Below are positions 26,301 to 39,212 of a DNA stretch of 64,000 bases, one piece after another; positions within the stretch are counted from its first letter, which is position 1, and every line of letters begins with the position of its first letter. Position numbers and translations under genes: made by a program. The notes below the pieces were generated by a model. That model did not search any database, was not told where the DNA came from, and saw only the letters and a program-made list of their open reading frames with translations. The DNA lies in assembly GCA_040954595.2 (NCBI GenBank), contig CM082584.2:1-64000 (forward strand), in the 5' to 3' direction. The DNA comes from Balanoglossus misakiensis (taxonomy: Eukaryota; Hemichordata).

Positions 26301-28800
26301 AACTATAATCCTTGACCTTTGACCCTTGATCTCCAACTCGTGAACTCTAACCCTTGAACTCAAATCCTTGACCCAGGACCCCTTGACCATTGAGTTCTAA
26401 CCCTTGATCCTTGACCCTTGAACCTTGGACTCTAACCCTTGACCCTCGATCTCCAAGTCTTGAACTCTAACCCTTGACCTTTGACCCTTGAACTCTAATC
26501 CTTGACCCCTTGAACCATGGACTCAAACCATTGAACCTCTGACCCATGAACTCCAACCCTTGACCCTTGAGCTCTTACCCTTGACCCCTTGACCCTCGAT
26601 CTCCAACTGTTGAACTCTAACCCTTGACCTTTGACCATTGAACTCTAACCCTTGACCCTTGAACTCTAACATTTGACCCTTGAACTCTTACCCTTGACTC
26701 TTGATCTCTAACCCTTGAACTCTAACCCTTGAACTCTCACATTTGACCCTTGAACTCTTACCCTTGACATTTGATCTATAACCCTCGACCTTTGAGCCTT
26801 GAAATCTAACCCTTGACCCTTGAAACTAAACTCTTGACCCTTAAACCCTAAACTTGATAACTGACCCTTAATGCTTGACCTTTAAACCCTTGACCCTAGA
26901 ACCCTTGACCATTAAACTCTAACCCTTGAACGCCAACTGTTGACCCATCAACTATAATCCTTGACCTTTGCGCCTTGACCCCTTGAACTCTAACCCTTGA
27001 CCTTTGACCCTTGAACCCAAATCATTGGCTCGTGAACTCTAACCCTTGACCGTTGAACTCAAATCCTTGACCCTTGACCCCTTGAACTTTAACCCTTGAT
27101 CCGTGTGCTCATACCCTTGACCCTTGACCCTCGATCTCCAACTCTTGAACTCTAACCCTTGACCTTTGACCATTGAACTCTAACCCTTGATCCTTGACCC
27201 CTTGAAACTTGGACTCTAACCATTGAACCTCTGACCCATGAACTCCAACCCTTGACCCTTGAAACTAAACTCTTGACCCTTAAACCCTAAACTTGACAAC
27301 TGGCCCTTAAAGCTTGACCTTTAAACCCTTGACCCTAGAACCCTAGACCATTAAACTCTAACCCTTGAAAGCCAACTGTTGACCCATCAACTATAATCCT
27401 TGACCTTGACCCCTTGAACTCTAACCCTTGACCTTTGACCCTTGAACTCAAACCTTGGCTCGTGAACTCTAACCCTTGACCGTTGAACTCAAATCCTTGA
27501 CCCTTGACCCCTCGACCATTGAACTATAACCCTTGATCCTTGTGCTCATAACCTTGACCCCCTTGACCCTCGATCTCCAACTCTTGAACTCATACCCTTG
27601 ACCTTTGACCCTTGAACTCAAATCATTGGCTCGTGAACTCTAACCCTTGACCGTTGAACTCAAATCCTTGACCCTTGACCCTTTGATCATTGAACTCTAA
27701 CCCTTGATCCTTGTGCTCATACCCTTGACCCTTGACCCCCTTGACCCTTGATCTCCAACTCTTGAACTCATACCCCTGACCTTTGTTGCTTGAACTCTAA
27801 CCCTTGGCTCGTGAACTCTAACCCTTGACCTTTGACCATTGAAATCTAACCCTTGAACCCAAAACCCTAACCCTTGACCATTAAACTCTAACCCTTGAAC
27901 GCCAACTGTTGACCCATCAACTACAATCATTGACCTTTGACCCTTGACCCTCGATCTCCAACTCTTAAACTCTAACCCTTGACCTCTAATCCTTGATCCT
28001 ATACCGCTTGAACCTTGGACTCTAACCATTAAACCTCTAACCCATGAACTCCAACCCTCGACCCTTGAACTCTAACCCTTGACCTTTGAACTCTAACATT
28101 TGACCCTTGAACTCTTACCCTTGATTATTGATCTCTAACCCTTGAACCCTAGACCATTAAACTCTAACCCTTGAACGCCAACTGTTGACCCATCAACTGT
28201 AATCCTTGACCTTTGACCCTTGACCCCTTGATCTCCAACTCTTGAACTCTAACCCTTGACCTTTGACCCTTGAACTCAAATCCTTGGCTGGTGAACTCTA
28301 ACCCTTGACCGTTGAACTCAAATCCTTGACCCTTGACCTCTTGACCATTGAACTCTAACCCTTGATCCTTGTGCTCATAGCCTTGACCCTTGACCCCCTT
28401 GACCCTCGATCTAAAACTCTTGATCTCTAACCCTTGACCCTTGACCCCTTGACCATTGAACTCTAACCCTTGATCCTTGACCCCTTGAACCTTGGACTCT
28501 AACCATTGAACCTTTGACCCATGAACTCTAACCCTTGACCCTTGAGCTCTTACCCTTGACCCCTTGACCCTCGATCTCCAACTCTTGAACTCTAACTCTT
28601 GACCCCTTGAACCTTGGATTCTGGCCATTGAACCTTTGACCCATGAACTCCAACCCTTGACCCTTGAGCTCTTACCCTTGAACCTTTTACACTCAATCTC
28701 CAACTCTTTAACACTAACCTTGACCTTTGACCCTTGAACTCTTACCCTTGACTATTGATCTCTAACCCTTGATCTTTGACCCTTTAACTCTAACCCTTGA

Positions 28801-28873
28801 ACTCTCTCTTCTCCTCCCCCTCACTCTCCATCCCATTCTCTCTCTCTATCACTCTCTAATAATAAATGTTAAA
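28801..28873. repeat. CT-rich box in satellite A, copy 2
   Basis: Same box as at 23,296, with small changes before ACTCTCTAATAATAAATG (CTATC in place of CCGTT). Confidence 0.85.
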
Positions 28874-29439
28874 CCCTAAACTTGTCAACTGAGCCTTAAT
28901 GCTTGACCCTTAAACCCTTGAACCTAGAACCCTTGACCATTAAACTCGAACCCTTGAACGCCAACTGTTGACCCATCAACTATAATCCTTGATCTTTGAC
29001 CCTTGACCTTTGACCCTTGAACTCTAATCCTTCACTCTTGAACTCTAACATTTGACCCTTGAGTCATGATCTCTCACCCTTGACCTTTGACCCTTGAACC
29101 CAAAACTCTTGACCCTTGAACCTTACCACTGACCCTGCTTCACCCTTAAACCCTTGACCATTAAACTCTAACCCTTGAACGCCAACTGTTGACCCATCAA
29201 CTATAATCCTTGACCTTTGACCCTTGACCCCTTGACCCTTGATCTCCAACACTTAAATTCAAACCCTTGACGTTTGACCCCTTGACCACTTGAACCTTGG
29301 ACTCTAACCATTGAACCTTTGACCCATGAACTCCAACCCTTGACCCATGAGCTCTTACCCTTGACCCTAAACTCTTACCCTTGACCCTTGAACTCTTACC
29401 CTTGACATTTGATCTCTAACCCTTGACCTTTGACCCTTG

Positions 29440-31755
29440 AAAAAAAACTCTTGACCCTTAAACCCTAAACTTGACAACTGACCCTTAATGCTTGACCCTT
29501 TAACCGTTGACCCTTAAACTCTAACCCTTGAACGTCAACTGTTGACCCATCAACTATAATTCTTGACCTTTGACCCTTGATCTCCAACTCGTGAACTCTG
29601 ACCCTTGAACTCAAATCCTTGGCTCGTGAACTCTAACCCTTGACCTTTGACCCTTGAACTCAAATTCTTGACCCAGGACCCCTTGACCATTGAACTCTAA
29701 CCCTTGACCTTTGACCCTTGAACTCTAATCCTTGACCCCTTGAACCTTGGACTCAAACCATTGAACCTCTGACCCATGAACTCCAACCCTTGACCCTTGA
29801 GCTCTTACCCTTGACCCCTTGACCCTCGATCTCCAACTCTTCAACTCTAACCCTTGACCCTTGAACTCTAACATTTGACCCTTGAACTCTTACCCTTGAC
29901 TCTTGATCTCTAACACTTGATCTTTGACCCTTGAACTCTAACCCTTGAACACTAACATTTGACCCTTGAACTCTTACCCTTGACATTTGATCTCTAACCC
30001 TCGACCTTTGACCCTTGAAATCTAACCCTTGACCCTTGAAACTAAACTCTTGACCCTTAAACCCTAAACTTGACAACTGACCCTTAATGCTTGACCTTTA
30101 AACCCTTGACCCTAGAACCCTTGACCATTAAACTCTAACCCATGAACGCCAACTGTTGACCCATCAACTATAATCCTTGACCTTTGCCCCTTGACCCCTT
30201 GAACTCTAACCCTTGACCTTTGACCCTTGAACTCAAATCCTTGACCCTTGACCCCTCGACCATTGAACTCTAACCCTTGATCCTTGTGCTCATACCCTTG
30301 ACCCTTGACCCTCGATCTCCAACTCTTGAACTCGTACCCTTGACCTTTGACCCTTGAACCCAAATCATTGGCTCGTGAACTCTAACCCTTGACTGTTGAA
30401 CTCAAATCCTTGACCCCTTGACCATTGAACTCTAACCCTTGATCCTTGTGCTCATACCCTTGACCCTTGACCCTCTATCTCCAACTCTTGAACTCTAACC
30501 CTTGACCATTGTACTCTAACCCTTGATCCTTGACCCCTTGAACCTTGGACTCTAACCATTGAACCTCTGACCCATGAACTCCAACCCTTGACCCTTGAAA
30601 CTAAACTCTTGACCCTTAAACCCTAAACTTGACAACTGACCCTTAATGCTTGACACTTTAACCGTTGACCCTTAAACTCTAACCCTTGAACGTCAACTGT
30701 TGACCCATCAACTATAATTCTTGACCTTTGACCCTTGATCTCCAACTCGTGAACTCTGACCCTTGAACTCAAATCCTTGGCTCGTGAACTCTAACCCTTG
30801 ACCTTTGACCCTTGAACTCAAATTCTTGACCCAGGACCCCTTGACCATTGAACTCTAACCCTTGACCTTTGACCCTTGAACTCTAATCCTTGACCCCTTG
30901 AACCTTGGACTCAAACCATTGAACCTCTGACCCATGAACTCCAACCCTTGACCCTTGAGCTCTTACCCTTGACCCCTTGACCCTCGATCTCCAACTCTTC
31001 AACTCTAACCCTTGACCCTTGAACTCTAACATTTGACCCTTGAACTCTTACCCTTGACTCTTGATCTCTAACCCTTGATCTTTGACCCTTGAACTCTAAC
31101 CCTTGAACACTAACATTTGACCCTTGAACTCTTACCCTTGACATTTGATCTCTAACCCTCGACCTTTGACCCTTGAAATCTAACCCTTGACCCTTGAAAC
31201 TAAACTCTTGACCCTTAAACCCTAAACTTGACAACTGACCCTTAATGCTTGACCTTTAAACCCTTGACCCTAGAACCCTTGACCATTAAACTCTAACCCA
31301 TGAACGCCAACTGTTGACCCATCAACTATAATCCTTGACCTTTGCCCCTTGACCCCTTGAACTCTAACCCTTGACCTTTGACCCTTGAACTCAAATCCTT
31401 GACCCTTGACCCCTCGACCATTGAACTCTAACCCTTGATCCTTGTGCTCATACCCTTGACCCTTGACCCTCGATCTCCAACTCTTGAACTCGTACCCTTG
31501 ACCTTTGACCCTTGAACCCAAATCATTGGCTCGTGAACTCTAACCCTTGACTGTTGAACTCAAATCCTTGACCCCTTGACCATTGAACTCTAACCCTTGA
31601 TCCTTGTGCTCATACCCTTGACCCTTGACCCTCGATCTCCAACTCTTGAACTCTAACCCTTGACCATTGTACTCTAACCCTTGATCCTTGACCCCTTGAA
31701 CCTTGGACTCTAACCATTGAACCTCTGACCCATGAACTCCAACCCTTGACCCTTG
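29440..31755. repeat. Nested 1,158-bp tandem duplication
   Basis: Within each 5.7-kb unit, a segment of about 1,158 bp is present twice in tandem: about 29,440-30,597 and 30,598-31,755. They are almost identical; one visible difference is CCCTCTATC against CCCTCGATC. The same pair occurs at about 35,164-37,479, so this duplication predates the 5.7-kb one. Boundaries are good to a few tens of bases. Confidence 0.75.
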
Positions 31756-32204
31756 AAACTAAACTCTTGACCCTTAAACCCTAAACTTGACAACTGACCC
31801 TTAATGCTTGACCTTTAAACCCCTGACCCTAGAACCCTTGACCATTAAACTCTAACCCTTGAACGCCAACTGTTGACCCATCAACTATAATCCTTGACCT
31901 TGACCCCTTGAACTCTAACCCTTGATCCTTGTGCTCATACCCTTGACCCTTGACCCTCGATCTCCAACTCTTGAATTCATACCCTTGACCTTTGACCCTT
32001 GAACTCAAATCATTGGCTCGTGAACTCTAACCCTTGACCGTTGAACTCAAATCCTTGACCCTTGACCCCTTGACCATTGAACTCTTACCCTTGATCCTTG
32101 TGCTCATACCCTTGACCCCCTTGACCCTCGATCTCCAACTCTTGAACTCTAACCCTTGACCTTTGACCATTGAACTCAAATCCTTGGCTGGTGAACTCTA
32201 ACCC

Positions 32205-35200
32205 TTGACCCTTGAACTCTAATCCTTGACCCCTTGAACCATGGACTCAAACCATTGAACCTCTGACCCATGAACTCCAACCCTTGACCCTTGAGCTCTT
32301 ACCCTTGACCCCTTGACCCTCGATCTCCAACTGTTGAACTCTAACCCTTGACCTTTGACCATTGAACTCTAACCCTTGACCCTTGAACTCTAACATTTGA
32401 CCCTTGAACTCTTACCCTTGACTCTTGATCTCTAACCCTTGAACTCTAACCCTTGAACTCTCACATTTGACCCTTGAACTCTTACCCTTGACATTTGATC
32501 TATAACCCTCGACCTTTGAGCCTTGAAATCTAACCCTTGACCCTTGAAACTAAACTCTTGACCCTTAAACCCTAAACTTGATAACTGACCCTTAATGCTT
32601 GACCTTTAAACCCTTGACCCTAGAACCCTTGACCATTAAACTCTAACCCTTGAACGCCAACTGTTGACCCATCAACTATAATCCTTGACCTTTGCGCCTT
32701 GACCCCTTGAACTCTAACCCTTGACCTTTGACCCTTGAACCCAAATCATTGGCTCGTGAACTCTAACCCTTGACCGTTGAACTCAAATCCTTGACCCTTG
32801 ACCCCTTGAACTTTAACCCTTGATCCGTGTGCTCATACCCTTGACCCTTGACCCTCGATCTCCAACTCTTGAACTCTAACCCTTGACCTTTGACCATTGA
32901 ACTCTAACCCTTGATCCTTGACCCCTTGAAACTTGGACTCTAACCATTGAACCTCTGACCCATGAACTCCAACCCTTGACCCTTGAAACTAAACTCTTGA
33001 CCCTTAAACCCTAAACTTGACAACTGGCCCTTAAAGCTTGACCTTTAAACCCTTGACCCTAGAACCCTAGACCATTAAACTCTAACCCTTGAAAGCCAAC
33101 TGTTGACCCATCAACTATAATCCTTGACCTTGACCCCTTGAACTCTAACCCTTGACCTTTGACCCTTGAACTCAAACCTTGGCTCGTGAACTCTAACCCT
33201 TGACCGTTGAACTCAAATCCTTGACCCTTGACCCCTCGACCATTGAACTATAACCCTTGATCCTTGTGCTCATAACCTTGACCCCCTTGACCCTCGATCT
33301 CCAACTCTTGAACTCATACCCTTGACCTTTGACCCTTGAACTCAAATCATTGGCTCGTGAACTCTAACCCTTGACCGTTGAACTCAAATCCTTGACCCTT
33401 GACCCTTTGATCATTGAACTCTAACCCTTGATCCTTGTGCTCATACCCTTGACCCTTGACCCCCTTGACCCTTGATCTCCAACTCTTGAACTCATACCCC
33501 TGACCTTTGTTGCTTGAACTCTAACCCTTGGCTCGTGAACTCTAACCCTTGACCTTTGACCATTGAAATCTAACCCTTGAACCCAAAACCCTAACCCTTG
33601 ACCATTAAACTCTAACCCTTGAACGCCAACTGTTGACCCATCAACTACAATCATTGACCTTTGACCCTTGACCCTCGATCTCCAACTCTTAAACTCTAAC
33701 CCTTGACCTCTAATCCTTGATCCTATACCGCTTGAACCTTGGACTCTAACCATTAAACCTCTAACCCATGAACTCCAACCCTCGACCCTTGAACTCTAAC
33801 CCTTGACCTTTGAACTCTAACATTTGACCCTTGAACTCTTACCCTTGATTATTGATCTCTAACCCTTGAACCCTAGACCATTAAACTCTAACCCTTGAAC
33901 GCCAACTGTTGACCCATCAACTGTAATCCTTGACCTTTGACCCTTGACCCCTTGATCTCCAACTCTTGAACTCTAACCCTTGACCTTTGACCCTTGAACT
34001 CAAATCCTTGGCTGGTGAACTCTAACCCTTGACCGTTGAACTCAAATCCTTGACCCTTGACCTCTTGACCATTGAACTCTAACCCTTGATCCTTGTGCTC
34101 ATAGCCTTGACCCTTGACCCCCTTGACCCTCGATCTAAAACTCTTGATCTCTAACCCTTGACCCTTGACCCCTTGACCATTGAACTCTAACCCTTGATCC
34201 TTGACCCCTTGAACCTTGGACTCTAACCATTGAACCTTTGACCCATGAACTCTAACCCTTGACCCTTGAGCTCTTACCCTTGACCCCTTGACCCTCGATC
34301 TCCAACTCTTGAACTCTAACTCTTGACCCCTTGAACCTTGGATTCTGGCCATTGAACCTTTGACCCATGAACTCCAACCCTTGACCCTTGAGCTCTTACC
34401 CTTGAACCTTTTACACTCAATCTCCAACTCTTTAACACTAACCTTGACCTTTGACCCTTGAACTCTTACCCTTGACTATTGATCTCTAACCCTTGATCTT
34501 TGACCCTTTAACTCTAACCCTTGAACTCTCTCTTCTCCTCCCCCTCACTCTCCATCCCATTCTCTCTCTCTATCACTCTCTAATAATAAATGTTAAACCC
34601 TAAACTTGTCAACTGAGCCTTAATGCTTGACCCTTAAACCCTTGAACCTAGAACCCTTGACCATTAAACTCGAACCCTTGAACGCCAACTGTTGACCCAT
34701 CAACTATAATCCTTGATCTTTGACCCTTGACCTTTGACCCTTGAACTCTAATCCTTCACTCTTGAACTCTAACATTTGACCCTTGAGTCATGATCTCTCA
34801 CCCTTGACCTTTGACCCTTGAACCCAAAACTCTTGACCCTTGAACCTTACCACTGACCCTGCTTCACCCTTAAACCCTTGACCATTAAACTCTAACCCTT
34901 GAACGCCAACTGTTGACCCATCAACTATAATCCTTGACCTTTGACCCTTGACCCCTTGACCCTTGATCTCCAACACTTAAATTCAAACCCTTGACGTTTG
35001 ACCCCTTGACCACTTGAACCTTGGACTCTAACCATTGAACCTTTGACCCATGAACTCCAACCCTTGACCCATGAGCTCTTACCCTTGACCCTAAACTCTT
35101 ACCCTTGACCCTTGAACTCTTACCCTTGACATTTGATCTCTAACCCTTGACCTTTGACCCTTGAAAAAAAACTCTTGACCCTTAAACCCTAAACTTGACA

Positions 35201-37928
35201 ACTGACCCTTAATGCTTGACCCTTTAACCGTTGACCCTTAAACTCTAACCCTTGAACGTCAACTGTTGACCCATCAACTATAATTCTTGACCTTTGACCC
35301 TTGATCTCCAACTCGTGAACTCTGACCCTTGAACTCAAATCCTTGGCTCGTGAACTCTAACCCTTGACCTTTGACCCTTGAACTCAAATTCTTGACCCAG
35401 GACCCCTTGACCATTGAACTCTAACCCTTGACCTTTGACCCTTGAACTCTAATCCTTGACCCCTTGAACCTTGGACTCAAACCATTGAACCTCTGACCCA
35501 TGAACTCCAACCCTTGACCCTTGAGCTCTTACCCTTGACCCCTTGACCCTCGATCTCCAACTCTTCAACTCTAACCCTTGACCCTTGAACTCTAACATTT
35601 GACCCTTGAACTCTTACCCTTGACTCTTGATCTCTAACACTTGATCTTTGACCCTTGAACTCTAACCCTTGAACACTAACATTTGACCCTTGAACTCTTA
35701 CCCTTGACATTTGATCTCTAACCCTCGACCTTTGACCCTTGAAATCTAACCCTTGACCCTTGAAACTAAACTCTTGACCCTTAAACCCTAAACTTGACAA
35801 CTGACCCTTAATGCTTGACCTTTAAACCCTTGACCCTAGAACCCTTGACCATTAAACTCTAACCCATGAACGCCAACTGTTGACCCATCAACTATAATCC
35901 TTGACCTTTGCCCCTTGACCCCTTGAACTCTAACCCTTGACCTTTGACCCTTGAACTCAAATCCTTGACCCTTGACCCCTCGACCATTGAACTCTAACCC
36001 TTGATCCTTGTGCTCATACCCTTGACCCTTGACCCTCGATCTCCAACTCTTGAACTCGTACCCTTGACCTTTGACCCTTGAACCCAAATCATTGGCTCGT
36101 GAACTCTAACCCTTGACTGTTGAACTCAAATCCTTGACCCCTTGACCATTGAACTCTAACCCTTGATCCTTGTGCTCATACCCTTGACCCTTGACCCTCT
36201 ATCTCCAACTCTTGAACTCTAACCCTTGACCATTGTACTCTAACCCTTGATCCTTGACCCCTTGAACCTTGGACTCTAACCATTGAACCTCTGACCCATG
36301 AACTCCAACCCTTGACCCTTGAAACTAAACTCTTGACCCTTAAACCCTAAACTTGACAACTGACCCTTAATGCTTGACACTTTAACCGTTGACCCTTAAA
36401 CTCTAACCCTTGAACGTCAACTGTTGACCCATCAACTATAATTCTTGACCTTTGACCCTTGATCTCCAACTCGTGAACTCTGACCCTTGAACTCAAATCC
36501 TTGGCTCGTGAACTCTAACCCTTGACCTTTGACCCTTGAACTCAAATTCTTGACCCAGGACCCCTTGACCATTGAACTCTAACCCTTGACCTTTGACCCT
36601 TGAACTCTAATCCTTGACCCCTTGAACCTTGGACTCAAACCATTGAACCTCTGACCCATGAACTCCAACCCTTGACCCTTGAGCTCTTACCCTTGACCCC
36701 TTGACCCTCGATCTCCAACTCTTCAACTCTAACCCTTGACCCTTGAACTCTAACATTTGACCCTTGAACTCTTACCCTTGACTCTTGATCTCTAACCCTT
36801 GATCTTTGACCCTTGAACTCTAACCCTTGAACACTAACATTTGACCCTTGAACTCTTACCCTTGACATTTGATCTCTAACCCTCGACCTTTGACCCTTGA
36901 AATCTAACCCTTGACCCTTGAAACTAAACTCTTGACCCTTAAACCCTAAACTTGACAACTGACCCTTAATGCTTGACCTTTAAACCCTTGACCCTAGAAC
37001 CCTTGACCATTAAACTCTAACCCATGAACGCCAACTGTTGACCCATCAACTATAATCCTTGACCTTTGCCCCTTGACCCCTTGAACTCTAACCCTTGACC
37101 TTTGACCCTTGAACTCAAATCCTTGACCCTTGACCCCTCGACCATTGAACTCTAACCCTTGATCCTTGTGCTCATACCCTTGACCCTTGACCCTCGATCT
37201 CCAACTCTTGAACTCGTACCCTTGACCTTTGACCCTTGAACCCAAATCATTGGCTCGTGAACTCTAACCCTTGACTGTTGAACTCAAATCCTTGACCCCT
37301 TGACCATTGAACTCTAACCCTTGATCCTTGTGCTCATACCCTTGACCCTTGACCCTCGATCTCCAACTCTTGAACTCTAACCCTTGACCATTGTACTCTA
37401 ACCCTTGATCCTTGACCCCTTGAACCTTGGACTCTAACCATTGAACCTCTGACCCATGAACTCCAACCCTTGACCCTTGAAACTAAACTCTTGACCCTTA
37501 AACCCTAAACTTGACAACTGACCCTTAATGCTTGACCTTTAAACCCCTGACCCTAGAACCCTTGACCATTAAACTCTAACCCTTGAACGCCAACTGTTGA
37601 CCCATCAACTATAATCCTTGACCTTGACCCCTTGAACTCTAACCCTTGATCCTTGTGCTCATACCCTTGACCCTTGACCCTCGATCTCCAACTCTTGAAT
37701 TCATACCCTTGACCTTTGACCCTTGAACTCAAATCATTGGCTCGTGAACTCTAACCCTTGACCGTTGAACTCAAATCCTTGACCCTTGACCCCTTGACCA
37801 TTGAACTCTTACCCTTGATCCTTGTGCTCATACCCTTGACCCCCTTGACCCTCGATCTCCAACTCTTGAACTCTAACCCTTGACCTTTGACCATTGAACT
37901 CAAATCCTTGGCTGGTGAACTCTAACCC
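32205..37928. repeat. 5,724-bp tandem duplication, unit 2
   Basis: Second unit of the duplication, abutting unit 1. All internal landmarks (CT box at 34,525, nested 1,158-bp repeat at about 35,160-37,480) are in the same places relative to the unit start. Confidence 0.88.
34525..34597. repeat. CT-rich box in satellite A, copy 3
   Basis: Identical to copy 2, being its 5,724-bp-shifted duplicate. Confidence 0.85.
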
Positions 37929-38458
37929 TTGACCGTTGAACTCAAATCCTTGACCCTTGACCCCTTGACCATTGAACTCTTACCCTTGATCCTTGTGCTC
38001 ATACCCTTGACCCCCTTGACCCTCGATCTCCAACTCTTGAACTCTAACCCTTGACCTTTGACCATTGAACTCTAACCCTTGATCTTTGACCCCTTGAACC
38101 TTGGACTCTAACCATTGAATGTAAGACCCATGAACTCTAACCCTTGACCCTTGAGCTCCTACCCTTGACCCTCGATCTCCAACTCTTGAACTCTAACCCT
38201 TGACCCCTTGAACCTTGGACTCTATCCATTGAACCTTTGACCCATGAACTCCAACCCTTGACCCTTTGACCCTCGATCTCCAACTCTTCAACTTAACCCT
38301 TGAACTTTGACCCTTGAACGCTAACCCTTGACCGTTGAACTCTTACCCTTGACTCTTGATCTCCAACCCTTGACCTTAGACCCTTGAACTCTAACCCTTG
38401 ACCCTTGATCTCCAACCCTTGACCTTAGACCCTTGAACTCTAACCCTTGACCCTTGAA

Positions 38459-38528
38459 CTCTCTCTTCTCCTCCCCCTCTCTCCATCCCATTCTCTCTCT
38501 GCATCACTCTCTAATAATAAATGTTAAA
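38459..38528. repeat. CT-rich box at the satellite/unique junction, copy 4
   Basis: Fourth CT box. Immediately after its AATAATAAATGTTAAA tail the satellite ends and single-copy exon-bearing DNA begins, so here the box forms the inner boundary of the subtelomere. Confidence 0.85.
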
Positions 38529-38568
38529 ATGTTACAGAAAACCATAGAAATTGGGGTTATAGGCTTAC

Positions 38569-38688
38569 GGTCAGTGCATGTGTCACCAGTAGAGCAGTTG
38601 AAACAATAACATGTAAACTGTGTACAGGAACCCGGTACTTGCGAGCAAATTCCACTGTTTAGGCAAGGAGAGGGTACACACTGGTTGT
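38569..38688 (-). CDS. EGF-like exon (intact, 8-Cys type)
   Basis: Forty codons between an acceptor CCAG (38,689-38,692) and a donor GTAAG (38,568-38,564), phase 1-1. An alternative acceptor 11 bases upstream would break the phase. The translation has the pattern QCxPSPCLNSGIC then SCxxFTCYCxxCSTGDTC. That is the six EGF cysteines plus one extra before C4 and one replacing the usual Gly after C5. It lies only 40 bp from the end of satellite A and is the last module of the array seen in the direction of transcription. Confidence 0.82.
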
Positions 38689-38699
38689 CTGGTTGATTC

Positions 38700-39212
38700 C
38701 TGTATAGACAAAAAGAAAGAATATTGAGCAGGAAAACATCACTATAGGCTCAAAGCACTGAAACACACAGACACACAAATTCACTGATAAAGGCCCATCA
38801 ACATAAATGGGATGTGAACATCCACACCATTGCCGGTTTCCTGTATGGGTTGTTGAGAAAGTTGAGAACTTCTGAACATTATTTTGAAAAAGCAGGAGTT
38901 AAAATCTACAGAAAATCACTAGAACAGTGCAGTCAAGGTATCGTCAAAATTACAGAATCTACAAACTACACTCAGCAGTCGTGTACATGTATACCTGACA
39001 ACAACCAAAGGGCTGTTTTGAAAAACCAAATGCTGTGAAATCCTTTAGAGTGCGACAAGAAACCACAGTTGCAACCGAAAACGAAAATAGTGATAACATT
39101 AAGCTAGCCCAAAGTTTGAGTTACCAGGGCTTTAATATGTGTACCATATTTATATTATATAATACATAACAAGTGTTTTGCATTGAATAAAATAATATTG
39201 GTTTATACTTAT
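38700..39212 (-). other. Presumed intron, no feature
   Basis: Between two EGF exons. Open frames on both strands are short and have no recognisable domain. Confidence 0.6.

Larger units (their letters stand above)
26481..32204. repeat. 5,724-bp tandem duplication, unit 1
   Basis: Everything from 26,481 to 32,204 reappears at a constant shift of 5,724 bp in 32,205-37,928. Bases before 26,481 and after 37,928-37,934 stop matching, so the two units are exactly adjacent. Long stretches read identically. Such near-identity inside a fast-changing satellite points to a very recent unequal exchange, or to an assembly repeat. Confidence 0.88.
21735..38528 (-). repeat. Subtelomeric satellite A, inverted and amplified block
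   Basis: About 16.8 kb of the complement of satellite A: TTGACCCTTGAACTCTAACCCTTGACC and similar on the + strand. It is now C-rich on +, like the telomere. The heptamer base gives long stop-free minus-strand frames made of Lys-Gly-Gln-Arg-Ser-type heptads; these are periodicity artefacts. The block contains duplications of about 2.4 kb (about 23,700-26,050 against 26,070-28,450), 5,724 bp and 1,158 bp, and four copies of a CT-rich box. It ends abruptly at 38,528 against single-copy DNA. Confidence 0.92.

Noticed and set aside
22352-37245. Many minus-strand open frames rich in Lys-Gly-Gln-Arg-Ser and Leu-Glu-Phe
   Set aside because: They follow the 7-bp period of satellite A (three units give a 7-residue repeat) and recur with its duplications. 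No start context, domain or composition typical of a protein.
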